From Cellulomonas xylanilytica (GTDB taxonomy: Bacteria; Actinomycetota; Actinomycetes; Actinomycetales; Cellulomonadaceae): a stretch of 64,000 bases of DNA. Every line of letters begins with the position of its first letter. The stretch's first letter is position 1. Below the pieces are notes generated by a model. The model was given only the letters and a program-made list of their open reading frames with translations, ran no database searches and was not told the DNA's origin. The stretch lies in the NCBI RefSeq assembly GCF_007989805.1, contig NZ_BJUB01000014.1, positions 62,001 through 126,000 on the forward strand. The letters run 5' to 3'. Both the position numbers and the translations under genes were made by a program. Below, in pieces: positions 14,886 to 23,012 of this stretch.

Positions 14886-16289
14886 TCAGGACACCGAGGC
14901 GGGCTCGCGGCGACCGGTCGCGGTCTCGGACTCCACGTCCACCTCGATGACGTCGTCGGAGAACAGGTCCTCCGCGGAGGCGGACCTGTACTGCTCGAGG
15001 TCGAGGATCCCCTCGCGCTTGGCGACGATCGTCGGCACCAGAGCCTGTCCGGCGACGTTCACGGCGGTGCGGCCCATGTCGAGGATCGGGTCGATGGCCA
15101 GCAGCAGACCGACACCGGCCAGCGGCAGCCCGAGGGTGGACAGCGTGAGGGTGAGCATGACCACCGCACCGGTCAGGCCCGCGGTCGCGGCCGAGCCGAC
15201 GACGGACACGAAGGCGATGAGCAGGTAGTCCGTGATCGACAGGTCGATGCCGAACAGCTGCGCGACGAAGATCGCCGAGATCGCCGGGTAGATCGAGGCG
15301 CAGCCGTCCATCTTGGTCGTCGCCGCGAGCGGGACCGCGAACGAGGCGTACGAGCGCGGGACGCCGAGGTTGCGCTCGACCACCCGCTGCGTGACGGGCA
15401 GCGTGCCCACGGACGAGCGGGACACGAACGCGAGCTCGATCGCGGGCCAGGCGCCGCGGAAGAAGCTGAGGATGCCGAGCCCGTTGGTCCGCAGGATCAC
15501 CGGGTAGACGACGAACAGCACGAGCGCGAGGCCGACGTAGATGGCGACGGCGAAGGAGCCGAGGGGGGCGAGCAGGTCCCACCCGTAGGTCGCGACGGCG
15601 CGGCCGATGAGACCGAGCGTGCCCAGCGGTGCGAGGCGGATGACCCACCAGAGGATCTTCTGCACGACGGCGAGCGCTGAGCGCGTGAAGCCCAGGAACG
15701 GCTCGGCGGCCTTGCCGCTGCGCAGCGCGGCGATGCCGACGACGATCGCGATGACGACGATCTGCAGCACGTTGAACGAGACCGAGGTGCTCAGGGAGCC
15801 GTCGGCCTCCTGCGTGCTGGCGCCGAGCCCGAGGAAGTTGGCCGGGATCAGGCCGTTGAGGAAGTCGAGCCAGCTCCCCGTGGTGCCCACCTCGGAGCCC
15901 GCCTCGGGGCTCAGCGTGGAGTTGTTGCCGGGCTGGAAGACCAGACCGAGCCCGATGCCGATGGCTACGGAGATGGCGGCCGTGATGGCGAACCAGAGCA
16001 GCGTCTGCCAGGCGAGGCGTGCGGCGTTGGTGACCTGCTGGAGGTTGGCGATCGAGGCGACGATGGCGAGGAACACCAGCGGCGGCACGATCGTCTTGAG
16101 CAGGGTGACGAACGAGGCACCGATGGTGTCGAGCGTCGTGGTCAGCCAGTTCGGGTCACCGTCGGCGGTCGGACCCATCTGCAGGGCGACCCAGCCGAGC
16201 AGGATGCCGAGCGCGAGGCCGAGCAGGACCTGGACGGAGAAGGACGGCAGACGCGGCCGGCGCGTGCGCTGCGTGGTGGTGTCGGGCAC
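14886..16289 (-). CDS. Dicarboxylate/amino acid:cation symporter (DAACS family)
   Basis: A 467-residue secondary transporter with about eight membrane helices and two re-entrant loops. Family motifs: SRSSVGTLPVT (HP1 serine-rich loop), PLAATTKMDGCA (the NMDGTA cation site, with Lys for Asn) and DMGRTAVNVAGQALVP (TM8 substrate site). In glutamate/aspartate carriers the last motif has Asp (NVTGD); here it is Gln, and DctA-type dicarboxylate carriers also lack the Asp, so an amino-acid amino group is probably not recognised (inference). The acidic C-terminal tail is cytosolic. GTG 16289 was chosen because TGGAG lies 6-8 bases upstream and the frame further upstream does not look coding. Divergent from a GH43 gene. 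Confidence 0.9.
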   Translation of the reverse strand: MPDTTTQRTRRPRLPSFSVQVLLGLALGILLGWVALQMGPTADGDPNWLTTTLDTIGASFVTLLKTIVPPLVFLAIVASIANLQQVTNAARLAWQTLLWFAITAAISVAIGIGLGLVFQPGNNSTLSPEAGSEVGTTGSWLDFLNGLIPANFLGLGASTQEADGSLSTSVSFNVLQIVVIAIVVGIAALRSGKAAEPFLGFTRSALAVVQKILWWVIRLAPLGTLGLIGRAVATYGWDLLAPLGSFAVAIYVGLALVLFVVYPVILRTNGLGILSFFRGAWPAIELAFVSRSSVGTLPVTQRVVERNLGVPRSYASFAVPLAATTKMDGCASIYPAISAIFVAQLFGIDLSITDYLLIAFVSVVGSAATAGLTGAVVMLTLTLSTLGLPLAGVGLLLAIDPILDMGRTAVNVAGQALVPTIVAKREGILDLEQYRSASAEDLFSDDVIEVDVESETATGRREPASVS

Positions 16290-16410
16290 GGGACTCCAGA
16301 AGGGTGCGCGGAGGGTGACAAACGGTGGCCGGTGATCTCCAGCCTCCGTTCGCAACAGGCGGACCCAGGGGTCTTCTTCCGAGACGGTGATCACACTCTG
16401 GACGCCGGTT

Positions 16411-16422
16411 TGCAACGTTGTA
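16411..16422. promoter_or_regulatory. LacI-family-like operator upstream of the GH43 gene
   Basis: TGCAACGTTGTA is a near-perfect palindrome with the central CG typical of LacI/GalR-family operators and contains the perfect 8-mer CAACGTTG. It lies 60 bases upstream of the GH43 start. No LacI regulator is encoded in the window, so control would be in trans. Inference only. Confidence 0.45.
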
Positions 16423-16482
16423 GAAGCGGATACATCATGGACTCGGCGAACCCCACGACGATGTGGAAGACGAGGACACCCC

Positions 16483-18318
16483 ATGCAGCGCTCCCCCCTG
16501 GCACTGGTCCTGATCGCGATCGCGAGCGTGCTCGGGCTGGTCGGTGCGACCGCCCCCGCGACCGCCGCCCCGGCACAGCGGCCGCCGGCCGTCCGGCCCG
16601 TGGACCCCATCGCGCACGACCCGACGATGGTCAAGGAGAAGGGCTGGTACTACGTCGCCATCACCGGCGACGCGGCCTTCGACGACACGTACCTGCCGCT
16701 CAAGCGCTCCCGGGATCTGGTGCACTGGGAGGAGCTCGGCCCGGCAATCACGGAGCTGCCCGCGTGGGTCCTCGAGTCGCTCGGGGTGGCCCCCGAGAAC
16801 GCGCCGCGGGACGCCTGGGCACCGGACCTGAGCTGGTCCGGGACCGAGTGGCGTCTTTACTACGCGGTGTCCCAGTTCGGCACCAACAACTCGGTGATCG
16901 GGCTGCTGACCTCGCCGACCCTGGCGGACGCCCGGTGGGAGGACCGCGGTCTCGTCGTCCGCTCGCAGCCCGGCGTCGACACGTTCAACGCGATCGACCC
17001 GAACCTGGTCACGGACGCCGACGGCGGGACCTGGTTGTCGTGGGGCTCGTTCTTCTCGGGCATCCACGTGGTGCCGGTCGACGACGCCACGGGCAAGCCC
17101 GTCGCTGGCGCGGAGCCCGTCCGGATCGCGCAACGACAGTTCGAGCCGAACGCCGAGGAGAACCCCACGATCGCGTTCCACGACGGCTACTACTACCTGT
17201 TCCTGTCCTGGGACTACTGCTGCCGCAGCGTCGAGAGCGACTACCGGACGGTCGTCGGCCGCTCCCCCAGCCTGACCGGCCCGTACGTCGACGCCGAGGG
17301 CGTCCCGCTGCTGGACGGGACGGGCGGCACCGAGGTCCTGCGCGGGTACAACGAGTTCGTCGGCGCGGGCGGCGGCGACCTGCTCATGGCGAAGAACGGG
17401 CGCACCGGGTACTTCGTGAACCACTACTACGACGCGACCGACGGCGGTGCCCCGCGCCTCAACGTCCGCACGCTCACCTGGGGTCGCGACGGCTGGCCCG
17501 TGATCAGCGACCCGATCAACCCGAGCCGCTCGATCGGCCACGGCGACGCGTTCGTGCAGATCGTGCCGCGGGACGGCACCGCGGTCGTCGAGAACGCCGG
17601 CTGCGGCTACGAGGGCGCCGACATCACGCTCGGGGAGGACCTCGACGACGCGTGCCAGCAGTGGCAGCTCTCCGACCGCGGGAACGGCACCCGGATCCTC
17701 AACCGGTTCAGCAACAACGTCGCCGAGGTGGGCGCCTGCCAGAACGTCGACGGCGGCGACGTCACGCAGTGGGGCTGGCTCGGCTTCCTGCCGGACAACG
17801 ACTGCCAGCGCTGGACCTTCGCGGCGGCGGCTGACGGCTGGACGACGGTCGCGAGCGTGCTTCCCGGCGACCGGGTCTGGACGGCGCAGGGCGGCCCGGT
17901 GGCCGGCGCCGACGTCGTGATCAGCTCGCCGACCGGCAGCGCGGACCAGCAGTTCCGGTTCGAGCCCGTCGGCGACGTGCTGCTCGCCAGCCCGACGGAC
18001 GGGACCCGGACGCTGGGTGCACGCTGCACGGCTCACCAGGGCCACGGGAGCGCGGTCGACTTCCAGCCGCGCGACGAGCGCGCGTGCCAGACCTGGCGCC
18101 TCGAGCCCGTGCCCGGGACCGCCGGCTACATCGTGCGCAGCGTCGAGGCGGACGTCCGGCGCGGCCAGGTCGCGTGCCTCGGCTCCGACCTGACGCTGGT
18201 CCGCGCGGGGCGCGACGGCGCCGCCTGCGGCACGTGGACCCTGCAGCCGACGGACGACGGCACCTGGTCGCTGAGCAGCGCCGGGGCGACGCAGGCGGTG
18301 CGGGTCCTGCTCCCCTGA
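16483..18318 (+). CDS. Secreted GH43 arabinan endo-1,5-alpha-L-arabinosidase with ricin-like C-terminal region
   Basis: A 611-residue exported glycosidase. A Sec signal peptide (residues 1-29, ATAPATAAPA cleavage region) precedes a five-bladed beta-propeller GH43 domain (~40-375). The catalytic Asp46 is in AHDPTM, the pKa-modulating Asp172 in NAIDPNL and the acid Glu226 in EENPTI. WAPDLSW and YYYLFLSWDYCCRS match arabinanases, including the disulfide pair. Residues ~385-611 carry repeated QxW-type segments (CQQWQL, CQRWTF, CQTWRL, CGTWTL), a ricin-B-type carbohydrate-binding beta-trefoil region. It would cut 1,5-linked arabinan outside the cell. ATG 16483 has GAGGA nine bases upstream. The divergent symporter is not obviously linked. 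Confidence 0.9.
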   Translation: MQRSPLALVLIAIASVLGLVGATAPATAAPAQRPPAVRPVDPIAHDPTMVKEKGWYYVAITGDAAFDDTYLPLKRSRDLVHWEELGPAITELPAWVLESLGVAPENAPRDAWAPDLSWSGTEWRLYYAVSQFGTNNSVIGLLTSPTLADARWEDRGLVVRSQPGVDTFNAIDPNLVTDADGGTWLSWGSFFSGIHVVPVDDATGKPVAGAEPVRIAQRQFEPNAEENPTIAFHDGYYYLFLSWDYCCRSVESDYRTVVGRSPSLTGPYVDAEGVPLLDGTGGTEVLRGYNEFVGAGGGDLLMAKNGRTGYFVNHYYDATDGGAPRLNVRTLTWGRDGWPVISDPINPSRSIGHGDAFVQIVPRDGTAVVENAGCGYEGADITLGEDLDDACQQWQLSDRGNGTRILNRFSNNVAEVGACQNVDGGDVTQWGWLGFLPDNDCQRWTFAAAADGWTTVASVLPGDRVWTAQGGPVAGADVVISSPTGSADQQFRFEPVGDVLLASPTDGTRTLGARCTAHQGHGSAVDFQPRDERACQTWRLEPVPGTAGYIVRSVEADVRRGQVACLGSDLTLVRAGRDGAACGTWTLQPTDDGTWSLSSAGATQAVRVLLP

Positions 18319-18390
18319 CCGGCGCGTCCGGGTCCGCGACGAGATACTAGCGAGCGCACACGCGACCCGGGCAACCGACAGGAGCACACC

Positions 18391-19263
18391 GTGACGAGGC
18401 CGACGACGCACACCCTGGACGTCCCCGGAGCGACCCTCACCTACGACGTCCGGGGCGCGCTCCCGGCCGCCGACGGGCGGCTCCCGCTCCTGCTCGTCGG
18501 CCAGCCGATGGACGCGTCCGGGTTCGGCACGCTGGCGTCGTACCTGTCCGACCGGACGATCGTCACGTACGACCCGCGCGGGCTTGGTCGCAGCACGCGC
18601 AGCGACGGCACCCTCGAGAACACCCCGCAGCAGCAGGCCGAGGACCTGCACCTTCTGGTGGGTGAGCTCGGGGGCACGGTCGACCTGTTCGGCAGCAGCG
18701 GCGGGGCCGTCTCGGGGCTGCACCTGGTGGCCACGCACCCCGAGGACGTCCGGACGTTCGTCGCGCACGAGCCGCCGGTCCTCTCCGTCCTGCCGGACGC
18801 CGTCCAGGCGTTCGCCGCGGAGCGACGGGTCCAGGAGACGTACCAGCAGCGTGGCTGGGGCGCCGGGATGGCGGCGTTCATCGCCCTCACCTCGGTGCAG
18901 GGCGAGTTCACCGACGACTTCGGCCGCGACCTGCCCGACCCCGCGCAGTTCGGGCTGCCGACCGACGACGACGGCTCCCGCGTCGACCCCCTGCTCTCGG
19001 GGGCGTCCAACGCCGTGACGGCCTACCGCCCGGACGTCGCCGCGCTGACCGGGGCGTCGACGCGCGTGGTCGTCGCCGGAGGCGTGGAGAGCCGGAACAC
19101 GCTGACGTGGCGGACGTCGGCCGCGCTGGCCGACGCGCTGGGCCAGGAGCTCACCGTGTTCCCCAGCAACCACGGCGGGTTCCTCGGTGGCGAGTTCGGC
19201 CAGGCGGGCCAGCCGGAGGCGTTCGCGGCGCGGCTGCGCGAGGTCCTCGACGCCGCAGACTGA
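18391..19263 (+). CDS. Alpha/beta fold hydrolase
   Basis: A 290-residue cytosolic alpha/beta hydrolase. LLLVGQPMDASGF forms the oxyanion-hole region, VTYDPRGLGRSTRSDG follows strand 4, the nucleophile elbow GSSGG has Ser103, and the C-terminal catalytic His is probably in PSNHGGFLGG. FIALTSVQGEF starts the lid region. This resembles an actinobacterial group of putative esterases/haloperoxidase-like proteins without assigned substrate. GTG 18391 has ACAGGAG upstream. It stands after the GH43 gene with a 72-base gap and before a DUF5808 gene, all in the same direction, but no functional link is evident. Confidence 0.87.
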   Translation: MTRPTTHTLDVPGATLTYDVRGALPAADGRLPLLLVGQPMDASGFGTLASYLSDRTIVTYDPRGLGRSTRSDGTLENTPQQQAEDLHLLVGELGGTVDLFGSSGGAVSGLHLVATHPEDVRTFVAHEPPVLSVLPDAVQAFAAERRVQETYQQRGWGAGMAAFIALTSVQGEFTDDFGRDLPDPAQFGLPTDDDGSRVDPLLSGASNAVTAYRPDVAALTGASTRVVVAGGVESRNTLTWRTSAALADALGQELTVFPSNHGGFLGGEFGQAGQPEAFAARLREVLDAAD

Positions 19264-19336
19264 GTGCCTGCGGCCGTTCCGGTGGGAGCCCGGCGGGTGG
19301 ACGATGGACGGATCACCGGCCGACGAAGGAGTCGAG

Positions 19337-19639
19337 ATGGCATCGCACGACGAGCGCGCGACGGGGATGGACCTGCAGAAGGTCATCCGGCTGATCACGC
19401 TGGCCCTGGCGGTCGCCGCCGTCGTCAAGGAGCTGCGCACCCCGCCCGAGCAGCGGACGTGGAACGGCGTCCTGGGCTTCGTGCCCTACGACTTCCGTGT
19501 GCCCACCCTCGCCCGGCTGAAGCAGCGGATGTGGGACCCGGAGGGGGCACACCTGATCAGCCCCCGCGTGTTCGGCGTGGGCTGGACGCTGAACGTCGGC
19601 CGCGTGGTCGAGCTCGTCCGCCAGCGGGTGACCGCCTGA
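19337..19639 (+). CDS. DUF5808 domain protein
   Basis: A 100-residue protein. A predicted hydrophobic helix (VIRLITLALAVAAVVKEL, residues ~15-33) is followed by the DUF5808 core: RTWNGVLGFVPYDFRVPTLA, MWDPEGAHLISPRVFGVGWT and LNVGRVVEL. DUF5808 is a short actinobacterial domain, often next to membrane segments; no function is known. ATG 19337 has AAGGAG at 19326-19331. It lies between two alpha/beta hydrolase genes on the same strand with gaps of 73 and 81 bases. Confidence 0.8.
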   Translation: MASHDERATGMDLQKVIRLITLALAVAAVVKELRTPPEQRTWNGVLGFVPYDFRVPTLARLKQRMWDPEGAHLISPRVFGVGWTLNVGRVVELVRQRVTA

Positions 19640-19720
19640 CCTCAGGCGCCCTTGCGCGTGCCGCGCCCCTCGCACCTAGTCTCGGAACGTCCGCGAGACC
19701 GAGGCACGGGGAGGACGTTC

Positions 19721-20545
19721 ATGGGCACCATCACCACGACGGACGGCACGGAGATCTTCTACAAGGACTGGGGGTCCGGGCAGCCGCTCGTGTTCAGCCA
19801 CGGCTGGCCGCTGTCGGCCGACGACTGGGACACCCAAATGCTCTTCTTCCTCCAGCACGGCTACCGCGTGATCGCCCACGACCGCCGCGGCCACGGGCGC
19901 TCAACCCAGACCGGCGACGGCCACGACATGGACCACTACGCCGATGACCTGGCGGCGCTCACCGAGCACCTCGACCTGCGCGACGCCGTCCACATCGGCC
20001 ACTCCACCGGCGGCGGTGAGGTGGTCCACTACATCGCCCGGCACGGCGAGAGCCGGGTGGCCAAGGCGGTGCTGATCAGCGCGGTGCCTCCGATCATGGT
20101 GCAGACCGAGGCGAACCCGGGCGGCCTGCCGAAGAGCGTCTTCGACGGCCTCCAGGAGCAGGTGGCCACCAACCGGTCGGCCTTCTACCGGGACCTGGCC
20201 GCCACCGCGTTCTACGGCTTCAACCGCCCCGGCCGGGAGCCGAACGAGGCGATCATCGAGAACTGGTGGCGCCAGGGGATGATGGGCGGCGCGAAGGCGC
20301 ACTACGACGGCATCGTCGCGTTCTCCCAGACCGACTTCACCGAGGACCTGAAGAAGATCACGGTCCCCGTCCTGGTCATGCACGGCGACGACGACCAGGT
20401 GGTCCCCTACGCCGACTCGGGGCCGCTGTCCGCGGAGCTGCTGCAGAACGGGACCTTGAAGACGTACGCCGGCTTCCCGCACGGGATGCCGACCACCGAG
20501 GCCGCGACGATCAACGCGGACCTCCTGGAGTTCCTCCGGTCCTGA
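19721..20545 (+). CDS. Non-heme chloroperoxidase-type alpha/beta hydrolase
   Basis: A 274-residue hydrolase of the bacterial cofactor-free haloperoxidase/esterase group. Oxyanion motif FSHGWPLSADDW, nucleophile elbow GHSTGG with Ser95, acid in HGDDDQVVP and His in FPHGMPTT form a full triad. The DRRGHGRS and HIGHSTGGGEVVHYIARHG stretches are near-invariant in this family. Members are serine esterases/perhydrolases that can form peracids and halogenate artificially; the natural substrate is unknown. GGGGAGGA precedes ATG 19721. The gene ends just before a strong hairpin shared with the convergent alkaline phosphatase. Confidence 0.92.
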   Translation: MGTITTTDGTEIFYKDWGSGQPLVFSHGWPLSADDWDTQMLFFLQHGYRVIAHDRRGHGRSTQTGDGHDMDHYADDLAALTEHLDLRDAVHIGHSTGGGEVVHYIARHGESRVAKAVLISAVPPIMVQTEANPGGLPKSVFDGLQEQVATNRSAFYRDLAATAFYGFNRPGREPNEAIIENWWRQGMMGGAKAHYDGIVAFSQTDFTEDLKKITVPVLVMHGDDDQVVPYADSGPLSAELLQNGTLKTYAGFPHGMPTTEAATINADLLEFLRS

Positions 20546-20555
20546 CTCCCGCCGG

Positions 20556-20589
20556 ACGACGAGGGCGGCCGTGGGGCCGCCCTCGTCGT
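20556..20589. terminator. Bidirectional hairpin terminator
   Basis: A perfect 15-bp stem ACGACGAGGGCGGCC / GGCCGCCCTCGTCGT with loop GTGG, between the convergent chloroperoxidase and alkaline phosphatase genes. The three CAGCCGT-like 7-mers that follow (about 20593-20610) are short direct repeats ending in the phosphatase stop region. Confidence 0.8.
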
Positions 20590-20606
20590 GCGTCAGCCGT
20601 CAGCCG

Positions 20607-21914
20607 TCAGCGACGTCCTCGCATGGCGTCCAGGACCACCGTGAAGACGTCGGTGTTGTCCTGCGACCGGGCCAGCCGGTCGGCCCGCGGACCTTCTGCG
20701 GTCAACGGGGTCGCCGCCCCGGTGTGCCCACCGGTCGTCCAGTCGACCGTGAACTCCAGGTCGCTGTTCGCGATCGGGAAGGGACCGTCCTCCAGGCTCT
20801 GCGTGACGGCCGGGTCGGTGCTCGCGGTGTCGCCGGACTCGTCGGAGTCGGAGACGTTCTCGATCTGCATGCCCCCGGTCTCGTGGTCGCCGACGATGAC
20901 CACCAGGGTGTCCTTGTGCTTGGCGACGTACTCCCGGACCAGCGCCACGGTCTCGTCGAGCGCCTGCCCCGCCTGGATGGTGCGCTCCGCGTTGTTGTTG
21001 TGCGCGAACTCGTCGATGGCCTCCTCCTCGACCATGAGGAAGAAGCCGTGCCGGTCGCGGGACAGCACGTCGAGGGCCTTGGCGGTCATCGTCGTGAGCG
21101 GGACCACCGGGGCGTACTCGTCACCCTGCCCCTCGGGGAACTGCTCGAACATCTCCTCGTTCGCGAACAGGCCGAGGACCTTGTCCGACCGGGTCGCCGC
21201 GAGCTCGTCGGGGGTGCTGACGTAGTCGTAGCCCGCCCCCTCCGCCAGCTCGACGAGGTTGCCGATGGTGCTCTTGCTTTCCTCGGGCCGCGGGTCGGCC
21301 GGGTCGTCCGGGTAGGCGCCCGGGTCGCCCACGGGGTACCACCAGTCCTCGCCGCCGCCCAGGATGACGTCGGGCCCGGTCTCCTCGATGAACTGCCGCG
21401 CGATCTCGCTCTGGTCGCCGCGGTCGGGCACGTGCGAGCCGAAGGCGGCGGGGGTCGCGTCGGTGACCTGGGCGGTGGTGACGAGGCCGGTCGCCTTGCG
21501 CAGGTCCGTGGCGTGCTCGAGCAGCGTCTTGACGGAGTTGCCGTCGATGTCGACGGACACCGCGCCGTTGTACGTGCGGACGCCCGTGGCGAACGCGGTC
21601 GCGGCGGCGGCCGAGTCGGTGACGGCCTCCTCCGGGTCCAGCGAGTCGGTGTGCGTCCAGCCGGCGTAGCGCAGCGAGTCCATCTGCAGCTCGCCGTCCT
21701 GGCCGACCGTGGCCAGCCGCGTGGCCTCACGCGCCGCGATGCTCAGGCCGTCACCGACCATGAAGATCACGTTCTTGGCGACGGCCCTGTCCCCGCCGCG
21801 CCCGTGGTCGCGCCCGTCGCGGTCACCTCCGCCGGCGATCCCGCTCGTCGTGAGCCCTGCGGCGAGCACGGCAGCGGTGCCGGCTCCTACCCATGTGCGT
21901 CGTGAGCTGTGCAT
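20607..21914 (-). CDS. phoA: Exported alkaline phosphatase (PhoA type)
   Basis: A 435-residue alkaline phosphatase. The signal peptide MHSSRRTWVGAGTAAVLAAG has a twin-arginine pair and ends near residue 27, so Tat export is possible. Metal/catalytic motifs: MVGDG (Asp55), AVTDSAAAATAFATG with nucleophile Ser101, VEEEAIDEFAHNNN (second metal site), and GDHETGG in place of the more common ADHETGG. It releases phosphate from monoesters outside the cell. The start at 21914 is preferred because upstream sequence is arginine-rich and not signal-like; GAGG lies 12-15 bases upstream. No convincing Pho box was seen. It is single, between a terminator and the manA-like gene. Confidence 0.93.
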   Translation of the reverse strand: MHSSRRTWVGAGTAAVLAAGLTTSGIAGGGDRDGRDHGRGGDRAVAKNVIFMVGDGLSIAAREATRLATVGQDGELQMDSLRYAGWTHTDSLDPEEAVTDSAAAATAFATGVRTYNGAVSVDIDGNSVKTLLEHATDLRKATGLVTTAQVTDATPAAFGSHVPDRGDQSEIARQFIEETGPDVILGGGEDWWYPVGDPGAYPDDPADPRPEESKSTIGNLVELAEGAGYDYVSTPDELAATRSDKVLGLFANEEMFEQFPEGQGDEYAPVVPLTTMTAKALDVLSRDRHGFFLMVEEEAIDEFAHNNNAERTIQAGQALDETVALVREYVAKHKDTLVVIVGDHETGGMQIENVSDSDESGDTASTDPAVTQSLEDGPFPIANSDLEFTVDWTTGGHTGAATPLTAEGPRADRLARSQDNTDVFTVVLDAMRGRR

Positions 21915-22025
21915 CGTGCGCCGTCCCTCGGTCGAACTTCGTCGTCCACCTCGACGTCGGCCGGGTTCTCGACCGTGCCGTCCATCGTTCGACCGTTCGG
22001 GCGAACGCGCATCCCGGGGCGGCAC

Positions 22026-23012
22026 CTAGGGACGAGGCGGTCGGCAGACGACGACCCGCAGGTCGTCGCCGTCCAGCGTCACGGGCCCGGCCGCGGCGGG
22101 CAGGAGCACCGTCTGCCCGCGCCGGAGCGCCGACGTCGCACCCCCGGCGGCGAGCGTGCCGGCGCCGTCGACCACGACGAGAACCGCGAGCCCCGCGTCC
22201 AGGCCCCGCGGACCGGTCCACCGCTCCACGCGGAAGAAGCTCGCCGCGTCGGGGAGCAGGTCTCCCGACGATGCCGCGGTGGCGCCGCGCAGGCGCGCGA
22301 TCTCGTCGGCGGACCACCCGCGGCGGTCGACGGCGGCCAGGGCGACGTCGAACCCGAGGCCGAGGTGAGCGTCGGCGTCGCCGTCGATCCGGAACCCGGA
22401 CCACTCCAGCAGGATCGACAGGTCGGTGGGCTCCTGCAGCTCCACGACGAGCGCGCCCTGCCCGATCGCGTGCGGGAGCCCCGCGGGGACCAGCACCGCG
22501 TCCCCCGCGGCGAGGTCGAGCACGTGCATCGCGTCGAGCATCGCGTCCGTGTCCTGCGTCCGCACCCAGCCCGCCAGCTCGTCGACACCGACGTCGCGCG
22601 TGAACCCGAGGTGCACCCGGGCGGGCTCGAGCACCACCCACGCCTCGGTCTTGCCGTGCGCGAGCCCGAGGTGCTCGGCGGCGAACGCCACGTCGGGGTG
22701 GGCGTGCACGGGCAGGCGCTCGCCCGCGTCGAGCAGCTTGACCAGCAGCGCCGGGTCCGCGCCGAACGCGGCGACGTGCTCGGCGCCGAGCCACGCCTCG
22801 GGGTCGGCCTCGATGGCGTCGCGCAGCAGCCGTCCGTCCGGCAGCACGGTCAGCCCGACGGGCTCCTGCCCGAACACCGACGTCGCCGACGCCACCCAGT
22901 CCTCGGGCTCGTGGCTCGCCGCCGGCCCGGTGCCGCGCAGGGCCGCGATCTGCCGGCCTCCCGCGTAGAACCGGTCGGCGGGCTGGTTGGCGGGCAGGTA
23001 CAGCGGCTTCAT
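22026..23012 (-). CDS. manA: ManA-type phosphomannose isomerase family protein
   Basis: A 328-residue class I mannose-6-phosphate isomerase homologue (short YvyI-like type). Zinc ligands of the cupin core are present: LPVHAHPDVAFA (HxH), HGKTEAWVVL (Glu) and AGLPHAIGQGALVVELQ (His). GFTRDVGVDEL and DLSILLEWSGF are family segments. The reaction would be aldose/ketose interconversion of a hexose (phosphate). It is the last gene of a sugar operon, its ATG 23012 overlapping the previous stop (ATGA), so its true substrate is probably the imported sugar or its phosphate rather than housekeeping mannose-6-phosphate (inference). Confidence 0.85.
   Translation of the reverse strand: MKPLYLPANQPADRFYAGGRQIAALRGTGPAASHEPEDWVASATSVFGQEPVGLTVLPDGRLLRDAIEADPEAWLGAEHVAAFGADPALLVKLLDAGERLPVHAHPDVAFAAEHLGLAHGKTEAWVVLEPARVHLGFTRDVGVDELAGWVRTQDTDAMLDAMHVLDLAAGDAVLVPAGLPHAIGQGALVVELQEPTDLSILLEWSGFRIDGDADAHLGLGFDVALAAVDRRGWSADEIARLRGATAASSGDLLPDAASFFRVERWTGPRGLDAGLAVLVVVDGAGTLAAGGATSALRRGQTVLLPAAAGPVTLDGDDLRVVVCRPPRP

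Noticed and set aside
20590..20612. Tandem CAGCCGT repeats after the hairpin terminator
   Set aside because: Three short 7-bp units only, running into a stop codon; most likely simple-sequence drift rather than an element or CRISPR.
21915..22025. Possible Pho box (GTTCGCCC/GTTCG repeats) upstream of the alkaline phosphatase
   Set aside because: Only one half-site resembles the PhoP direct-repeat consensus and the 11-bp periodicity is not met.
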